A DNA stretch of 64,000 nt. It comes from Pseudomonas entomophila. GTDB lineage: Bacteria > Pseudomonadota > Gammaproteobacteria > Pseudomonadales > Pseudomonadaceae. Within the stretch, counting starts at the first letter, position 1. Every line of letters starts with the position of its first letter. Below, in pieces: positions 17,470-27,384 of this stretch. The position numbers were made by a program, and so were the translations under genes. The stretch is from NCBI RefSeq assembly GCF_029193575.1, contig NZ_JARGCS010000010.1, positions 1 to 64,000 of the forward strand, given 5' to 3'. Below the pieces are notes generated by a model. It saw only the letters and a program-made list of their open reading frames with translations. It searched no databases and had not been told where the DNA came from.

Positions 17470-18048
17470 TCAATGAACGACGCCATCTCGCCTTATTACT
17501 TTGCGGGCCGTAATAAAAATAATTTTCACATCAAATAGCAGCGACTGCCTGTACTTATACTCCGCGTCAAATTTGACTTTTTCTGGTATCGGCAATTCAT
17601 CGCGCCCATTGACCTGCGCCCATCCCGTCAGCCCCGGCCTTAGAACATGAATACCTTCTTCAGTTCTCAAGCGAATAAGATCATACTGATTATATAACGC
17701 CGGACGCGGCCCAACAAAGCTCATATCTCCTCGGAGTATACTCCAAAGTTGCGGAAGCTCATCCAAGCTGGTCTTCCTAAGAAAACCACCTATGGGCGTA
17801 AGATAATTCAAGGGGTCGTCTAACAAGTGTGTCGCCACCGAGGGCGTTTCGATTTGCATCGAGCGGAATTTCGGCATACGAAAAAGCAAATTATCCCGCC
17901 CGACACGGTCAGACCAATAGAACACCCCCCCTTTCGAGGTCAACCATACAGCGACCGCCACTAACAAGAAAGGCACAACAAAAAACACCGAAAGAATCAT
18001 AGCCATCATGAGGTCCAGCGAGCGCTTCAACATATAGATATTCAACAT
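17470..18048 (-). CDS. Initiating phosphoglycosyltransferase (bacterial sugar transferase family)
   Basis: A small monotopic phosphoglycosyltransferase of about 192 residues. One hydrophobic N-terminal hairpin (residues about 12-38) is followed by KFRSM, the catalytic Asp-Glu dyad in TSLDELPQL (96-97), MSFVGPRP and [12 protein letters not shown]. It moves a hexosamine 1-phosphate from UDP-sugar to undecaprenyl phosphate, starting the O-antigen. With the flanking WbpM- and WbpV-type genes it matches the Rhizobium WreV-WreU-WreQ set that starts chains with QuiNAc. A longer frame opens at 18144 with TTG, which I reject; ATG at 18048 or 18033 are both possible, neither with ideal ribosome-site spacing. 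Confidence 0.85.
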   Translation of the reverse strand: MLNIYMLKRSLDLMMAMILSVFFVVPFLLVAVAVWLTSKGGVFYWSDRVGRDNLLFRMPKFRSMQIETPSVATHLLDDPLNYLTPIGGFLRKTSLDELPQLWSILRGDMSFVGPRPALYNQYDLIRLRTEEGIHVLRPGLTGWAQVNGRDELPIPEKVKFDAEYKYRQSLLFDVKIIFITARKVIRRDGVVH

Positions 18049-18267
18049 CCTACTTACATCCCAGCCGAAAATAGTGAGACTAGATAGCACCATGCATACG
18101 CTGGACGCAATGCCAGACCATTCGGATCTCTCACCACCTATCAAACACCAAGAGGTTATCAGAAAATCCCCCCCAGCGCTGACATTGCGCAGCTCTCAAC
18201 ATGCAAAGGTGCAGCCTCACCACGCCTGGCAACCGCGCCTAGCGGGAGAATGTGCCACCCAAAGCAA

Positions 18268-19221
18268 TCAGCCACCTTTGAATTGCCGGCCTGCTTCCTC
18301 AAGTGCTTGGCGAGAGCTCTTCGACGGCCGCCACCCCAGCACCTCGCGTGCCTTGCCAGCGTCTATCCGAAGCGACCCAAACAATTGAAAATACATATTT
18401 TCCCTTCCCAGCATACCGGCTAACCAACGCATAACAATCTTTGGTAATGGAAATTGATTGCTACGACGCCCCATACCATTGGCCAAGGAACTCACCATCT
18501 CCCCCACCGAGAGATCGTCACCATCACATATCAGATACACCCCACCGACCGCACCCGGGTAAGCAATAATAGTTTTAATAAAACACACCATGTTCTCGAG
18601 CGCTAACAGGCTTCTCGAATTATTTACTCGTGCGAAAGGCAGGGGCAGCCCAGAGGCGACCAACCTCAACAGCCGAGCAAAATTACCAGGCGCTTGCACC
18701 CCGAAAATCATGGGCGGCCGAATGATCACGACCTCCATCGTGCTACTATGTGCAATTTCTAACAAGCCACACTCAGCTTCGTACTTTGATTTAGCATAAG
18801 GCGAGTGTGGCGCCAACACACTTTGCTCTGTAAAGGCTTCACCAAAACTCTGCGCGCCATGCACACCAATGGTACTGACAAAGATAAATCGCTTTACGCC
18901 CGCCAATACTGCTTGGCGCGCCAAATTCAGCGTGCCCTCCGTGTTTATGCGCCTGAATTCACTCAACGGATCTGCACAACTGTCATCTAGTATATGAGCC
19001 CGAGCAGCAAGGTGAACTACAGCATCTACAGCTACGAGCGCCGCCTGCCATTCAGTTGAACCATCGACACCGCCAACCCGTACAACCTCAACGCGACGGA
19101 CCAGATTACCCGCCCCTGATCTGACCGCTGCGACCACCTCGAACGCTTCGCCTTCGCTACTGAGAGTTTCGACCAATGCACTCCCCACAAACCCTGTGGC
19201 ACCTGTAACCATTACCCGCAT
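18268..19221 (-). CDS. NAD-dependent 4-keto-hexosamine reductase/epimerase (WbpV/WreQ type)
   Basis: A 317-residue extended SDR with TGATGFVGS near the start, a conserved RAHILDD segment, and the catalytic YAKSK motif. Its placement beside the initiating transferase and the 4,6-dehydratase suggests that it reduces the 4-keto group to give D-QuiNAc (WreQ-like) or D-FucNAc (WbpV-like). The reduction may act on the nucleotide sugar or, as described for Rhizobium, on the lipid-linked one. Sequence alone does not tell which epimer is made. It is the first gene of its minus-strand group; a 219-base spacer of no visible coding content precedes the next transferase start. Confidence 0.82.
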   Translation of the reverse strand: MRVMVTGATGFVGSALVETLSSEGEAFEVVAAVRSGAGNLVRRVEVVRVGGVDGSTEWQAALVAVDAVVHLAARAHILDDSCADPLSEFRRINTEGTLNLARQAVLAGVKRFIFVSTIGVHGAQSFGEAFTEQSVLAPHSPYAKSKYEAECGLLEIAHSSTMEVVIIRPPMIFGVQAPGNFARLLRLVASGLPLPFARVNNSRSLLALENMVCFIKTIIAYPGAVGGVYLICDGDDLSVGEMVSSLANGMGRRSNQFPLPKIVMRWLAGMLGRENMYFQLFGSLRIDAGKAREVLGWRPSKSSRQALEEAGRQFKGG

Positions 19222-20616
19222 TTCTCACCACTCATGATCACTGATTGAGATTCACATCATTCTTTACCACCTGAATAGTTAGATCAATCATCTCCTAAAT
19301 ATGCCACACCCTTTTCGACCTATATACCTTTGGCGCTCTTAACTCCCCAACCTCCGTTCGCAGTGCTACAATCGTAACTTCCGACTGAAAACCCAAGCCT
19401 GCATAACGTCGCCGAAAGCGCTTCGACCATGAGCCGATACCCGTCTTGGCCCACGCAAGCTCCACCTTTTTTGCTGACTCACCCCGCCCCAGCGCAAACC
19501 GAACCAAGCCTCCTTATGGTGCGCTACAGCCCGACGCGCCTGCATAGCCACAACGGTTTTGAGCCCCCCCCCCGGCAGCCATGGAGAAAAAGCTCAAGAA
19601 AGCAGTATGAAGCTTTAACTGGAGCCCAAAATAAGTTGACCAGTTCAGCCCCCCTGCAAGCTCGGTCCATAAGTTGCGCCAAGGGTGAATTGAATGGCCA
19701 GCCGCCGAACCCAAGCCGTAGAACCACTTGGCGACATGTCAGCGGGATGATGCAGCAGGGATTTGTGATAGATAACATCTTCGATTTCGCAGAGCAGTCT
19801 TTGGGCGCGACCCAAGCTCAAGCCAGAGACGAGAATCGTCCCACGATCCCGGCGCAAGGTCGATGTCGGTTTCAAGCTGCTGCCGAGGATCACTACGCCC
19901 TAGACACAGGCGACCGCCATAGGCATTCTTTAGCACCAGCACATAAGTGCGCCCCCGAGGCAAAATCGGCGTTAGCAGTAGATTACCGAGGGCACCCAGA
20001 TCACAAAAAGACTGTAGGTGCTGACATTCCCATTCAGCACCTCATGTTCGATATATGCCGAGCCAAGTAAATGCCCCGCGCACAGCAGGTGAACAGTGCA
20101 ACTGAATTCTGGACGCTCGACGATAACGCGCCTCCTCTCGAACTGCAGCGCGACAATATACCGCTTGAGAAAATCGATACCAAGCGCGGCCGTACAGGTT
20201 CATCACTCACTTCGAGCCAATAGGCTTCGAGCACCAGCGGTAACCGCTTGGCGAAAGCTCACCGCATATACCCACCCGAAATCAGCCGCGAAGAAGGCCG
20301 AAATACGACCAGCGTTATCGAGGTGAAAGTGCAGGCACTATCAGCGGAGACCACAGATATCGAAACCTTCGCCAAACCGCGCACCGAATACATATACGAC
20401 TCTCGTCTCTATCTGCAATCGATGAGCACTGATAGCGCCGTCGAGATGAAGATAGCGACAAAAGAAGGCAATACCGCATACTTCGCCATGATGAGAGATT
20501 GAAGAACCCCCCACGCTCCACCCCTCTGCTGGCCAAATCACAAAAGAAGTTCATTAACGCACCTTTCCAAGAACCAATAAAAGGCATAAAGCCCCTAGGT
20601 TACAAAGGAAACCTCC
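19222..20616. other. Non-coding, decayed stretch between the O-antigen island and lapA
   Basis: About 1.4 kb without an intact gene. Several open frames exist on both strands, but none has a recognisable family, a ribosome site and a sensible start. The part at 19739-20260 reads like a frameshifted minus-strand gene (listed separately). A run of ten C lies at 19564-19573. In P. aeruginosa the matching position, next to himD/ihfB, holds the chain-length regulator wzz; I do not find one here. The stretch may be the scar left when the ancestral O-antigen locus was replaced. Confidence 0.6.
19739..20260 (-). pseudogene. Frameshifted remnant of an unrecognised gene
   Basis: On the minus strand two protein-like stretches follow each other in different frames. 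The first, ending at the TAA at 19974-19972, contains GIDFLKRYIVALQFERRR and VSTYSLFVIW. The second, from about 20014 to the TGA at 19741-19739, contains GALGNLLLTPILPRGRTYVLV and LETDIDLAPGSWDDSRLWLE. Their composition is like real protein, unlike the other frames here, so a frameshift or small indel between 19975 and 20014 probably broke one gene. I do not recognise the family. GIDFLKRY faintly resembles the end of retropepsin-type domains, but that is too weak to name. Confidence 0.4.
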
Positions 20617-20859
20617 TTAGCTTTCAGCAATTGCCGACCGGCGCGTAGCTGCGGAGAGGCCGCGACCCCCAAGCAAGGGCCCGACTACTAGACCGACGAC
20701 CACCCCCGCCAACACTACCACCGCAACAGGCATCGCCGGAGCGGACCAACCGAACAACACCAAGGCGACCGACTGTTGGTTCTCCAGCACAAAGAAGAAC
20801 ACCACCGCCGCCAACAGTAGTATCAACAGCACCGCCATGGCGCGCCTAACCTTGCGCAT
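20617..20859 (-). CDS. LapA domain (DUF1049) inner-membrane protein
   Basis: A small protein of 80 residues with two membrane helices (about 8-26 and 42-64) and an FVLENQQSVALVLFGW segment between them, which is the pattern of lipopolysaccharide assembly protein A. In enteric bacteria LapA works with LapB to tune LPS synthesis; whether this stand-alone copy does so is not shown. It lies 20 bases after ihfB on the same strand, the order usual in pseudomonads, and next to an O-antigen locus. Confidence 0.85.
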   Translation of the reverse strand: MRKVRRAMAVLLILLLAAVVFFFVLENQQSVALVLFGWSAPAMPVAVVVLAGVVVGLVVGPLLGGRGLSAATRRSAIAES

Positions 20860-20879
20860 CAGCCTGCCTCCTCTATTGC

Positions 20880-21176
20880 TCAGATGGTCTCGTGCTCGTC
20901 TTCGTTCACCCGATCACGAAGCTCCTTGCCTGGCTTGAAGTGCGGCACGTACTTGCCTTCGAGGCTGACCGACTGGCCGGTCTTGGGATTGCGACCTACC
21001 CTTGGAGCGCGATAGTGCAAAGAGAAACTACCAAAACCACGGATCTCAATTCGATCCCCCGTCGCTAAGCATTGCGACATCTGCTCAAGCATGGTCTTGA
21101 TGGCCAGCTCCACGTCCTTGGACGAGAGCAACCCCTGATGGGTGACAATACGTTCGATCAGCTCCGACTTCGTCAT
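20880..21176 (-). CDS. ihfB: Integration host factor subunit beta
   Basis: A complete 98-residue HU/IHF-family subunit. The N-terminal [15 protein letters not shown] and the DNA-binding arm segment with [15 protein letters not shown], which includes the proline that intercalates at the bend, are intact. With IhfA it forms the heterodimer that bends DNA at promoters, origins and recombination sites. It is encoded 261 bases after rpsA, behind a strong terminator, and before the lapA-like gene. Confidence 0.96.
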   Translation of the reverse strand: MTKSELIERIVTHQGLLSSKDVELAIKTMLEQMSQCLATGDRIEIRGFGSFSLHYRAPRVGRNPKTGQSVSLEGKYVPHFKPGKELRDRVNEDEHETI

Positions 21177-21391
21177 GTTTTTCCCTTCGTTATCAAGCAG
21201 CTAGATCATTGCTTAACCAGTTTGTAGCACGCTCGGAAGGATTTGAACAGGGCGGTTCTTGACTTAATAAAAAAAATCAAGAACTGACGGCAGTCGACAT
21301 TCGGACAGCAGACGGCTCGCAACCCGACGCAATCGCGGGGCAAGCCTCCACCTACACGGCCAGCAGCACGCCGATAAAAATCACAGACATG

Positions 21392-21421
21392 AAAAAGGGC
21401 GACCCGAGGGTCGCCCTTTTT
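21392..21421 (-). terminator. Intrinsic terminator of rpsA
   Basis: A perfect inverted repeat of about 13 bp (aaaaagggcgacc against ggtcgcccttttt) with a 4-base loop lies 17 bases after the rpsA stop. It ends in a T-run on either strand, so it can stop transcription from rpsA. Confidence 0.85.
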
Positions 21422-21437
21422 ACCGATCAAACAGAAC

Positions 21438-23117
21438 TCAGTTCTGTTTGGCCATTGCTTCGCGCAGCAGCGCAGCCATGGTGGTATCGGCAGCAGCTTC
21501 CGGAGCGGTGTTTTTCAGGCTCTGGATAGCTTCGCGCTCTTCAGCGTCGTCCTTCGACTTGATGGACAGGCTGATGACGCGGGACTTGCGGTCGACGCTG
21601 ATGATCTTGGCTTCGATCTCTTCGCCTTCCTTCAGTACGTTACGAGCGTCTTCAACGCGATCACGGCTGATTTCGGAAGCTTTCAGAGTAGCTTCGATGT
21701 CGTCGGCCAAGGTAACGATGGCGCCTTTGGCGTCAACTTCCTTGACGATACCCTTGACGATGGCACCCTTGTCGTTAACAGCAACGAAGTTGGAGAACGG
21801 ATCGTCTTCCAGTTGCTTGATGCCCAGGGAGATGCGCTCGCGCTCTGGGTCGACCGACAGGATGACGGTTTCCAGCTCGTCGCCCTTCTTGAAACGACGC
21901 ACGGCTTCTTCGCCGGTTTCGTTCCAGGAGATGTCGGACAGGTGAACCAGACCGTCGATGCCGCCTTCCAGGCCGATGAAGATACCGAAGTCAGTGATCG
22001 ACTTGATGGTACCGGTGATCTTGTCACCCTTGTTGAACTGGCCGGAGAAGTCTTCCCATGGGTTGGACTTGCACTGCTTGATGCCCAGGGAGATACGACG
22101 ACGCTCTTCGTCGATGTCCAGAACCATGACTTCCACTTCGTCGCCAACCTGAACGACTTTCGACGGGTGGATGTTCTTGTTGGTCCAGTCCATTTCGGAG
22201 ACGTGCACCAGGCCTTCGACACCCTCTTCCAGCTCGGCGAAGCAGCCGTAGTCGGTCAGGTTGGTGACGCGAGCGGTAACACGGGTACCCTCTGGGTAGC
22301 GAGCGGTGATGGCAACCCATGGATCTTCGCCCATCTGCTTCAGACCCAGCGAAACGCGGTTGCGCTCACGGTCGAACTTCAGGACGCGAACGTCGACTTC
22401 GTCACCAACGTTGACGATTTCCGACGGGTGCTTGATGCGCTTCCAGGCCATGTCGGTGATGTGCAGCAGGCCGTCGATGCCGCCCAGGTCCACGAATGCG
22501 CCGTAGTCGGTGAGGTTCTTGACGATACCTTTGACCTGTTGGCCTTCCTGCAGGGTTTCCAGCAGGGCTTCGCGCTCGGCGCTGTTCTCGGCTTCCAGCA
22601 CGCTGCGACGGGAAACGACAACGTTGTTGCGCTTCTGGTCCAGCTTGATGACCTTGAATTCCAGCTCTTTGCCTTCCAGATGGGTGGTGTCGCGCACAGG
22701 GCGGACATCAACCAGGGAGCCCGGCAGGAACGCACGGATGCCGTTAACGTCGACAGTGAAGCCGCCCTTAACCTTACCGTTGATAACGCCCTTGACCACT
22801 TCCTCAGCGGCGAAAGCTGCTTCCAGAACAATCCAGCACTCGGCGCGCTTGGCTTTTTCACGGGACAGCTTGGTTTCGCCAAAGCCGTCTTCGACCGCGT
22901 CCAGCGCAACGTGAACTTCGTCACCGACCTTGATGGTCAGCTCGCCAGCTTCGTTGATGAACTGCTCGAGCGGGATGACGCCCTCGGACTTCAGGCCAGC
23001 GTGTACGGTAACCCAGTCGCCGTCGATGTCGACAACGATACCGGTGATGATCGCGCCCGGCTGAAGATTGAGGGTTTTCAGGCTTTCTTCAAAGAGTTCT
23101 GCAAAGCTTTCGCTCAT
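21438..23117 (-). CDS. rpsA: 30S ribosomal protein S1
   Basis: The 559-residue protein has the six S1 RNA-binding repeats expected of proteobacterial S1; examples are the ALVD-like motifs [20 protein letters not shown] and [18 protein letters not shown]1 binds mRNA leaders and lets the 30S subunit start on structured messages. The frame is open to 23171, but the start is ATG at 23117 ([13 protein letters not shown]), preceded by AGGAAT at a fitting distance. It follows cmk by 124 bases, the conserved order in gammaproteobacteria. Confidence 0.97.
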   Translation of the reverse strand: MSESFAELFEESLKTLNLQPGAIITGIVVDIDGDWVTVHAGLKSEGVIPLEQFINEAGELTIKVGDEVHVALDAVEDGFGETKLSREKAKRAECWIVLEAAFAAEEVVKGVINGKVKGGFTVDVNGIRAFLPGSLVDVRPVRDTTHLEGKELEFKVIKLDQKRNNVVVSRRSVLEAENSAEREALLETLQEGQQVKGIVKNLTDYGAFVDLGGIDGLLHITDMAWKRIKHPSEIVNVGDEVDVRVLKFDRERNRVSLGLKQMGEDPWVAITARYPEGTRVTARVTNLTDYGCFAELEEGVEGLVHVSEMDWTNKNIHPSKVVQVGDEVEVMVLDIDEERRRISLGIKQCKSNPWEDFSGQFNKGDKITGTIKSITDFGIFIGLEGGIDGLVHLSDISWNETGEEAVRRFKKGDELETVILSVDPERERISLGIKQLEDDPFSNFVAVNDKGAIVKGIVKEVDAKGAIVTLADDIEATLKASEISRDRVEDARNVLKEGEEIEAKIISVDRKSRVISLSIKSKDDAEEREAIQSLKNTAPEAAADTTMAALLREAMAKQN

Positions 23118-23241
23118 TTTAATTCCTGTTGATTCGGGCGGAAAAAACGCCCACAGCCACATTCCAGACAATGTGGGTTTCGTTCATATAAAGGAAAGCC
23201 GGCAGGACGTTGACTGGTGACCCTGCCTGCTTCCCTGATTA

Positions 23242-23928
23242 TCAGAGCAGATCGCGCTGGGCGAGCTCACTCCTGATACGTTGCAACACCTGCTCGATGG
23301 ATAACTCGGTAGAGTCCAGCTGGATAGCATCGGCCGCCGGTTTCAGCGGGGCCACCGCACGCTGGGTGTCACGCTCATCACGCGCACGTATCTCATCCAG
23401 GAGACTCGCCAGACTAACATCTTCACCCTTTGCCTTCAACTGCAAATAGCGGCGTCGAGCGCGCTCCTCCGCGCTGGCGGTGAGGAACACTTTCAAGGGC
23501 GCATCAGGGAAGACCACAGTACCCATGTCGCGACCGTCGGCGATCAGGCCTGGGGCCTCGCGGAATGCGCGCTGACGCTGCAGCAGCGCCTCGCGCACGG
23601 CGGGCAGCGAGGCGACCATCGAGGCGCCGGCACCGACCGTCTCGGTGCGAATGACGTTGCTGACGTCCTCGCCTTCGAGAATGATCTGTTGCAGCTTACC
23701 GGGTTCAGCGGCGACGAATTGTACATCCAGATGGGCGGCCAGCGCCTTGAGCAGCTCCTCGTTGGTCAGGTCGACCCCATGGTTGCCCGCAGCGAAGGCC
23801 AGCAGCCGATACAGCGCGCCGGAGTCCAGCAGCCGCCAGCCCAGTTCGCGAGCCAACAGCCCGGCCACGGTACCCTTGCCTGAGCCGCTTGGCCCATCGA
23901 TGGTGATGACCGGCGCTTGCGAACTCAC
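23242..23928 (-). CDS. cmk: Cytidylate kinase
   Basis: CMP kinase phosphorylates CMP and dCMP with ATP. The 228-residue protein begins with [13 protein letters not shown], the P-loop, and holds the conserved [16 protein letters not shown] segment that binds the nucleotide. The start is GTG at 23928, which overlaps the aroA stop as GTGA and has GAAGAGGG upstream; the longer frame to 24012 is just the open shadow of aroA. Translation is therefore coupled to aroA. Confidence 0.95.
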   Translation of the reverse strand: MSSQAPVITIDGPSGSGKGTVAGLLARELGWRLLDSGALYRLLAFAAGNHGVDLTNEELLKALAAHLDVQFVAAEPGKLQQIILEGEDVSNVIRTETVGAGASMVASLPAVREALLQRQRAFREAPGLIADGRDMGTVVFPDAPLKVFLTASAEERARRRYLQLKAKGEDVSLASLLDEIRARDERDTQRAVAPLKPAADAIQLDSTELSIEQVLQRIRSELAQRDLL

Positions 23929-26165
23929 GACTTGCCCTCTTCTGCGACGCGGATGCCGACTTCGGCGCACAGCGCCAGGAAGTTCGGGAACGAGGTGGCG
24001 ACGTTGGCGCAATCATGGATGCGGATCGGCCCGCTGGCACGCAGCGAGGCGATGCTGAAGGCCATGGCGATGCGGTGGTCGCCATGCCCATGGACTTCGC
24101 CACTACCAATCTGGCCGCCGTCGATGATGATGCCGTCCGGGGTAGGCTCGCACTTCACGCCCAGGGCGATCAGGCCGTCAGCCATCACCTGGATGCGGTC
24201 GGACTCCTTGACCCGCAGCTCTTCGGCGCCACGCAGCACGGTACGCCCTTCGGCGCAGGCGGCGGCGACGAACAGCACCGGGAACTCGTCGATGGCCAGT
24301 GGCACCAGGTGCTCCGGGATGTCGATGCCCTTGAGCCTGGCACCGCGCACACGCAGGTCGGCCACCGGCTCGCCGCCGACTTCACGCTGGTTCTCCAGAG
24401 TGATGTCGCCGCCCATCAGTCGCAGGATGTCGATCACACCGGTACGGGTGGGGTTGATGCCGACGTGCTCGAGCACCAACTCCGAACCTTCGGCGATGGA
24501 GGCCGCCACCAGGAAGAAGGCCGAGGAGGAAATATCCGCTGGCACTTCGATGCGAGTCGCAGTCAGCTTGCCGCCGGACTTGAGCGAGGCCACCGGGCCG
24601 TTCGACTCCACCGCGTAGCCAAAGCCGCGCAGCATGCGCTCGGTGTGGTCACGGGTCGGTGCCGGCTCAGTGACGGTGGTGGCGCCTTCAGCGTACAGGC
24701 CGGCCAGCAGCAGGCAGGATTTGACCTGGGCACTGGCCATCGGCAGGGTGTAGGTCAGCGCCTTGAGCTTGTGGCCGCCACGAATGGTCAGCGGCGGGCG
24801 CCCTTCAGGGCCGGTCTCGACCACCGCACCCATCTCGCGCAGCGGGTTGGCCACACGGTTCATCGGGCGCTTGGACAGCGAAGCGTCGCCGGTCATGGTG
24901 GTGTCGAACGGCTGCGCCGCCAGCAGGCCGGACAGCAGCCGCATCGACGTGCCGGAGTTGCCGACGTACAGCGGGCCAGGTGGCGGCTTGAGGCCGTGCA
25001 GGCCCACGCCATGGATGGTCACGCGGCCATGGTGCGGGCCTTCGATGACCACACCCATGTCACGGAAGGCCTGCAGGGTCGCCAGGGCGTCCTCACCTTC
25101 GAGGAAGCCTTCCACCTCGGTCGTGCCTTCGGCCAGCGAGCCGAGCATGATCGAGCGGTGGGAAATCGATTTGTCGCCCGGTACGCGGATCCGTCCGGAC
25201 ACGCGGCCACCAGGTTGGGCCAGGAAAATCAGGTCGTTGGCGTTCATAGCGTCCACATAGGCCCGACGGGCCAGGATTTTACTGAAATGCTCGCGGGCCA
25301 CCCGGGCGCGGGTGAATACACCCAGCAATTGGTGCCCGTCCCCTGCATCGACCGCGTCGCGCAGGGCGTCGAGGTCGCTGCGAAATGTATCCAGCGTGCG
25401 CAGGACGGCTTCACGGTTGGCGAGGAAGATGTCGTGCCACATGATCGGGTCGCTGCCGGCGATTCTCGTGAAATCGCGGAAGCCTCCCGCAGCGTACCGG
25501 AAGATATCCAGGTTTTCATTGCGCTTGGCCAGGGAGTCGACCAGGCCGAAGGCCAACAGGTGCGGCAGGTGACTGGTGGCCGCCAGGACTTCGTCGTGGC
25601 GCTCCACCGGCATGTGCTCGACGTCGGCCTCCAGCGCGCGCCACAAACGGTCGACCAAAGCCAGGGCAGCCGGGTCGGTCTCAGCCAGCGGCGTGAGGAT
25701 GACCTTGTGACGACGGAACAGCGCGGCGTTCGAAGCCTCCACCCCGCTCTGCTCGGAACCGGCGATCGGGTGCCCCGGCACGAAGCGCGGCAGGCGCGCG
25801 GCGAAGGCCTCGCGGGCAGCACGCACGACGTTACCCTTGGCGCTGCCGACGTCAGTGATCACCGCATCGCCCAGGTCGAGCTGGGCCAGCCGCGCCAGGA
25901 CTTTCTCCATGGCCAGGATCGGCACCGCCAACTGGATCACGTCGGCGCCGACACAGGCCACGGCGAGGTCGGCCTCGCAGCGGTCGACCACCCCCAGGAT
26001 GACGGCCTGCTTGCGCGACTCGGCATCCAGGTCGACGCCGACCACTTCACGGCACAGGCCGCTTTCGCGCAGGCCCTTGGCGAACGAACCGCCGATCAGG
26101 CCCAGGCCGACCACGACCAGGCGGTCGATCAGCGGCGCGGATTTGTTTGTTACAGCATCAACCAC
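23925..26165 (-). CDS. aroA: Fused prephenate dehydrogenase / EPSP synthase
   Basis: A natural fusion of 746 residues, common in Pseudomonas. Residues 1 to about 300 are TyrA, with the NAD-binding [12 protein letters not shown] near residue 18 and [11 protein letters not shown] further on; it oxidises prephenate (or arogenate) toward tyrosine. From about residue 307 the AroA part begins: [19 protein letters not shown] and SKRPMNR are intact and bind shikimate 3-phosphate and PEP. The start is GTG. In P. aeruginosa hisC2 sits between pheA and this gene; here only 124 non-coding bases do. Confidence 0.95.
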   Translation of the reverse strand: MVDAVTNKSAPLIDRLVVVGLGLIGGSFAKGLRESGLCREVVGVDLDAESRKQAVILGVVDRCEADLAVACVGADVIQLAVPILAMEKVLARLAQLDLGDAVITDVGSAKGNVVRAAREAFAARLPRFVPGHPIAGSEQSGVEASNAALFRRHKVILTPLAETDPAALALVDRLWRALEADVEHMPVERHDEVLAATSHLPHLLAFGLVDSLAKRNENLDIFRYAAGGFRDFTRIAGSDPIMWHDIFLANREAVLRTLDTFRSDLDALRDAVDAGDGHQLLGVFTRARVAREHFSKILARRAYVDAMNANDLIFLAQPGGRVSGRIRVPGDKSISHRSIMLGSLAEGTTEVEGFLEGEDALATLQAFRDMGVVIEGPHHGRVTIHGVGLHGLKPPPGPLYVGNSGTSMRLLSGLLAAQPFDTTMTGDASLSKRPMNRVANPLREMGAVVETGPEGRPPLTIRGGHKLKALTYTLPMASAQVKSCLLLAGLYAEGATTVTEPAPTRDHTERMLRGFGYAVESNGPVASLKSGGKLTATRIEVPADISSSAFFLVAASIAEGSELVLEHVGINPTRTGVIDILRLMGGDITLENQREVGGEPVADLRVRGARLKGIDIPEHLVPLAIDEFPVLFVAAACAEGRTVLRGAEELRVKESDRIQVMADGLIALGVKCEPTPDGIIIDGGQIGSGEVHGHGDHRIAMAFSIASLRASGPIRIHDCANVATSFPNFLALCAEVGIRVAEEGKS

Positions 26166-26289
26166 GAGTGCGAACCCTGTTCAGAGCGGCAACCTGTGCC
26201 GAGTGAAAGCATGCCGGTGGAAGGAGGCAGCAGCGCTGCGAGCGCCCCTACCGGACGCGAAGCGCCCCCAACCACTGGCGACAACAATT

Positions 26290-27384
26290 TCAGAGTACCG
26301 CCTTCGGATACGACCCCAGCACCTTCAGTGCCACCGCCTCCTGGCTGATCTTCTCGAGCACCGCCTTGATCAGCGGGTCGCGGTGATGGCCGACGAAGTC
26401 GATGAAGAACACGTAGGTCCACTTGCCACTGCGCGACGGGCGAGTCTCGATGCGGGTCAGGTCGATGCCGTTGTCGTGGAACGGCACCAACAGTTCGTGC
26501 AGCGCCCCCGGCTTGTTGCTCATCGACACGATGATCGAGGTCTTGTCGTCACCGGTCGGCGGCACTTCCTGGTTGCCGATCATCAGGAAGCGCGTGGAGT
26601 TGTCCGGGCGGTCCTCGATCTTCTCGGCCAGGCGGGTCAACCCGTACAGGTTGGCCGCCATATCGCCGGCGATCGCCGCCGAGTTCCACTCGCCCTTGAC
26701 CCGCTTGGCCGCCTCGGCGTTGCTGGAAACGGCAACACGCTCGACGTTCGGGTAGTGGGCGTCCAGCCACTTGCGGCACTGGGCCAGCGACTGGGCATGG
26801 GAGTAGATGCGGGTGATGCTGTCGGTCTTGGTGTTCTCGCCCACCAGCAGGTGGTGGTGGATGCGCAGTTCGACCTCGCCACAGATCACCATGTCGTGCT
26901 CGAGGAAGCTGTCCAGGGTGTGGCTGACCGCACCCTCGGTGGAGTTCTCCACCGGCACCACGCCGAAGTTCACGGCACCGGCCGCCACTTCGCGGAATAC
27001 CTCGTCGATGGCCGCCATCGGCCGGCTGACCACAGCGTGACCGAAGTGCTTCATGGCCGCTGCCTGGGTGAAGGTACCCTCAGGGCCGAGGTAGGCCACT
27101 TTCAGCGGCTCTTCCAGGGCCAGGCAGGACGACATGATCTCGCGAAACAGGCGCGCCATCTCTTCGTTGTCCAGCGGGCCCTTGTTGCGCTCCATGACGC
27201 GCTTGAGCACCGCGGCCTCGCGCTCGGGACGGTAGAATACTGGCTTCTCGCCTTCGGCCAGGGAGGCGGTCTTGACCTTGGCCACTTCCTGGGCGCAGCG
27301 GGCGCGCTCGCTGATCAGCTCGAGGATTTTCTCGTCGAGGCTGTCGATGCGCACGCGCAGCGCCTTGAGCTCCTGTTCGGACAT
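26290..27384 (-). CDS. pheA: Bifunctional chorismate mutase / prephenate dehydratase
   Basis: A P-protein of 364 residues that carries chorismate through prephenate to phenylpyruvate. Residues 1-90 are an AroQ-type chorismate mutase (RIDSLDEKILELISER). The dehydratase follows with VAYLGPEGTFTQAA, VVPVENSTEGAV and the catalytic STRF motif. The C-terminal ACT domain, with NKPGALHELL and IETRPSRSGKW, binds phenylalanine for feedback inhibition. The start ATG shares one base with the serC stop (TGATG), so the two genes are translated together. Confidence 0.96.
   Translation of the reverse strand: MSEQELKALRVRIDSLDEKILELISERARCAQEVAKVKTASLAEGEKPVFYRPEREAAVLKRVMERNKGPLDNEEMARLFREIMSSCLALEEPLKVAYLGPEGTFTQAAAMKHFGHAVVSRPMAAIDEVFREVAAGAVNFGVVPVENSTEGAVSHTLDSFLEHDMVICGEVELRIHHHLLVGENTKTDSITRIYSHAQSLAQCRKWLDAHYPNVERVAVSSNAEAAKRVKGEWNSAAIAGDMAANLYGLTRLAEKIEDRPDNSTRFLMIGNQEVPPTGDDKTSIIVSMSNKPGALHELLVPFHDNGIDLTRIETRPSRSGKWTYVFFIDFVGHHRDPLIKAVLEKISQEAVALKVLGSYPKAVL

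Noticed and set aside
18049..18144. TTG-initiated extension of the initiating transferase
   Set aside because: Adds a non-conserved stretch without a ribosome site; family members begin at the membrane segment.
19429..20070. 213-codon plus-strand open frame in the decayed stretch
   Set aside because: No recognisable domain, odd composition, and the minus strand shows more protein-like stretches in the same bases.
20248..20502. 84-codon plus-strand frame
   Set aside because: Composition is not impossible for a protein, but there is no family, no clear ribosome site, and the surroundings are decayed.
24015..26348. 777-codon plus-strand open frame opposite tyrA/aroA
   Set aside because: It mirrors a conserved GC-rich gene; the translation is rich in His, Arg and Gln and lacks any domain. 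Typical antisense shadow of high third-position GC.
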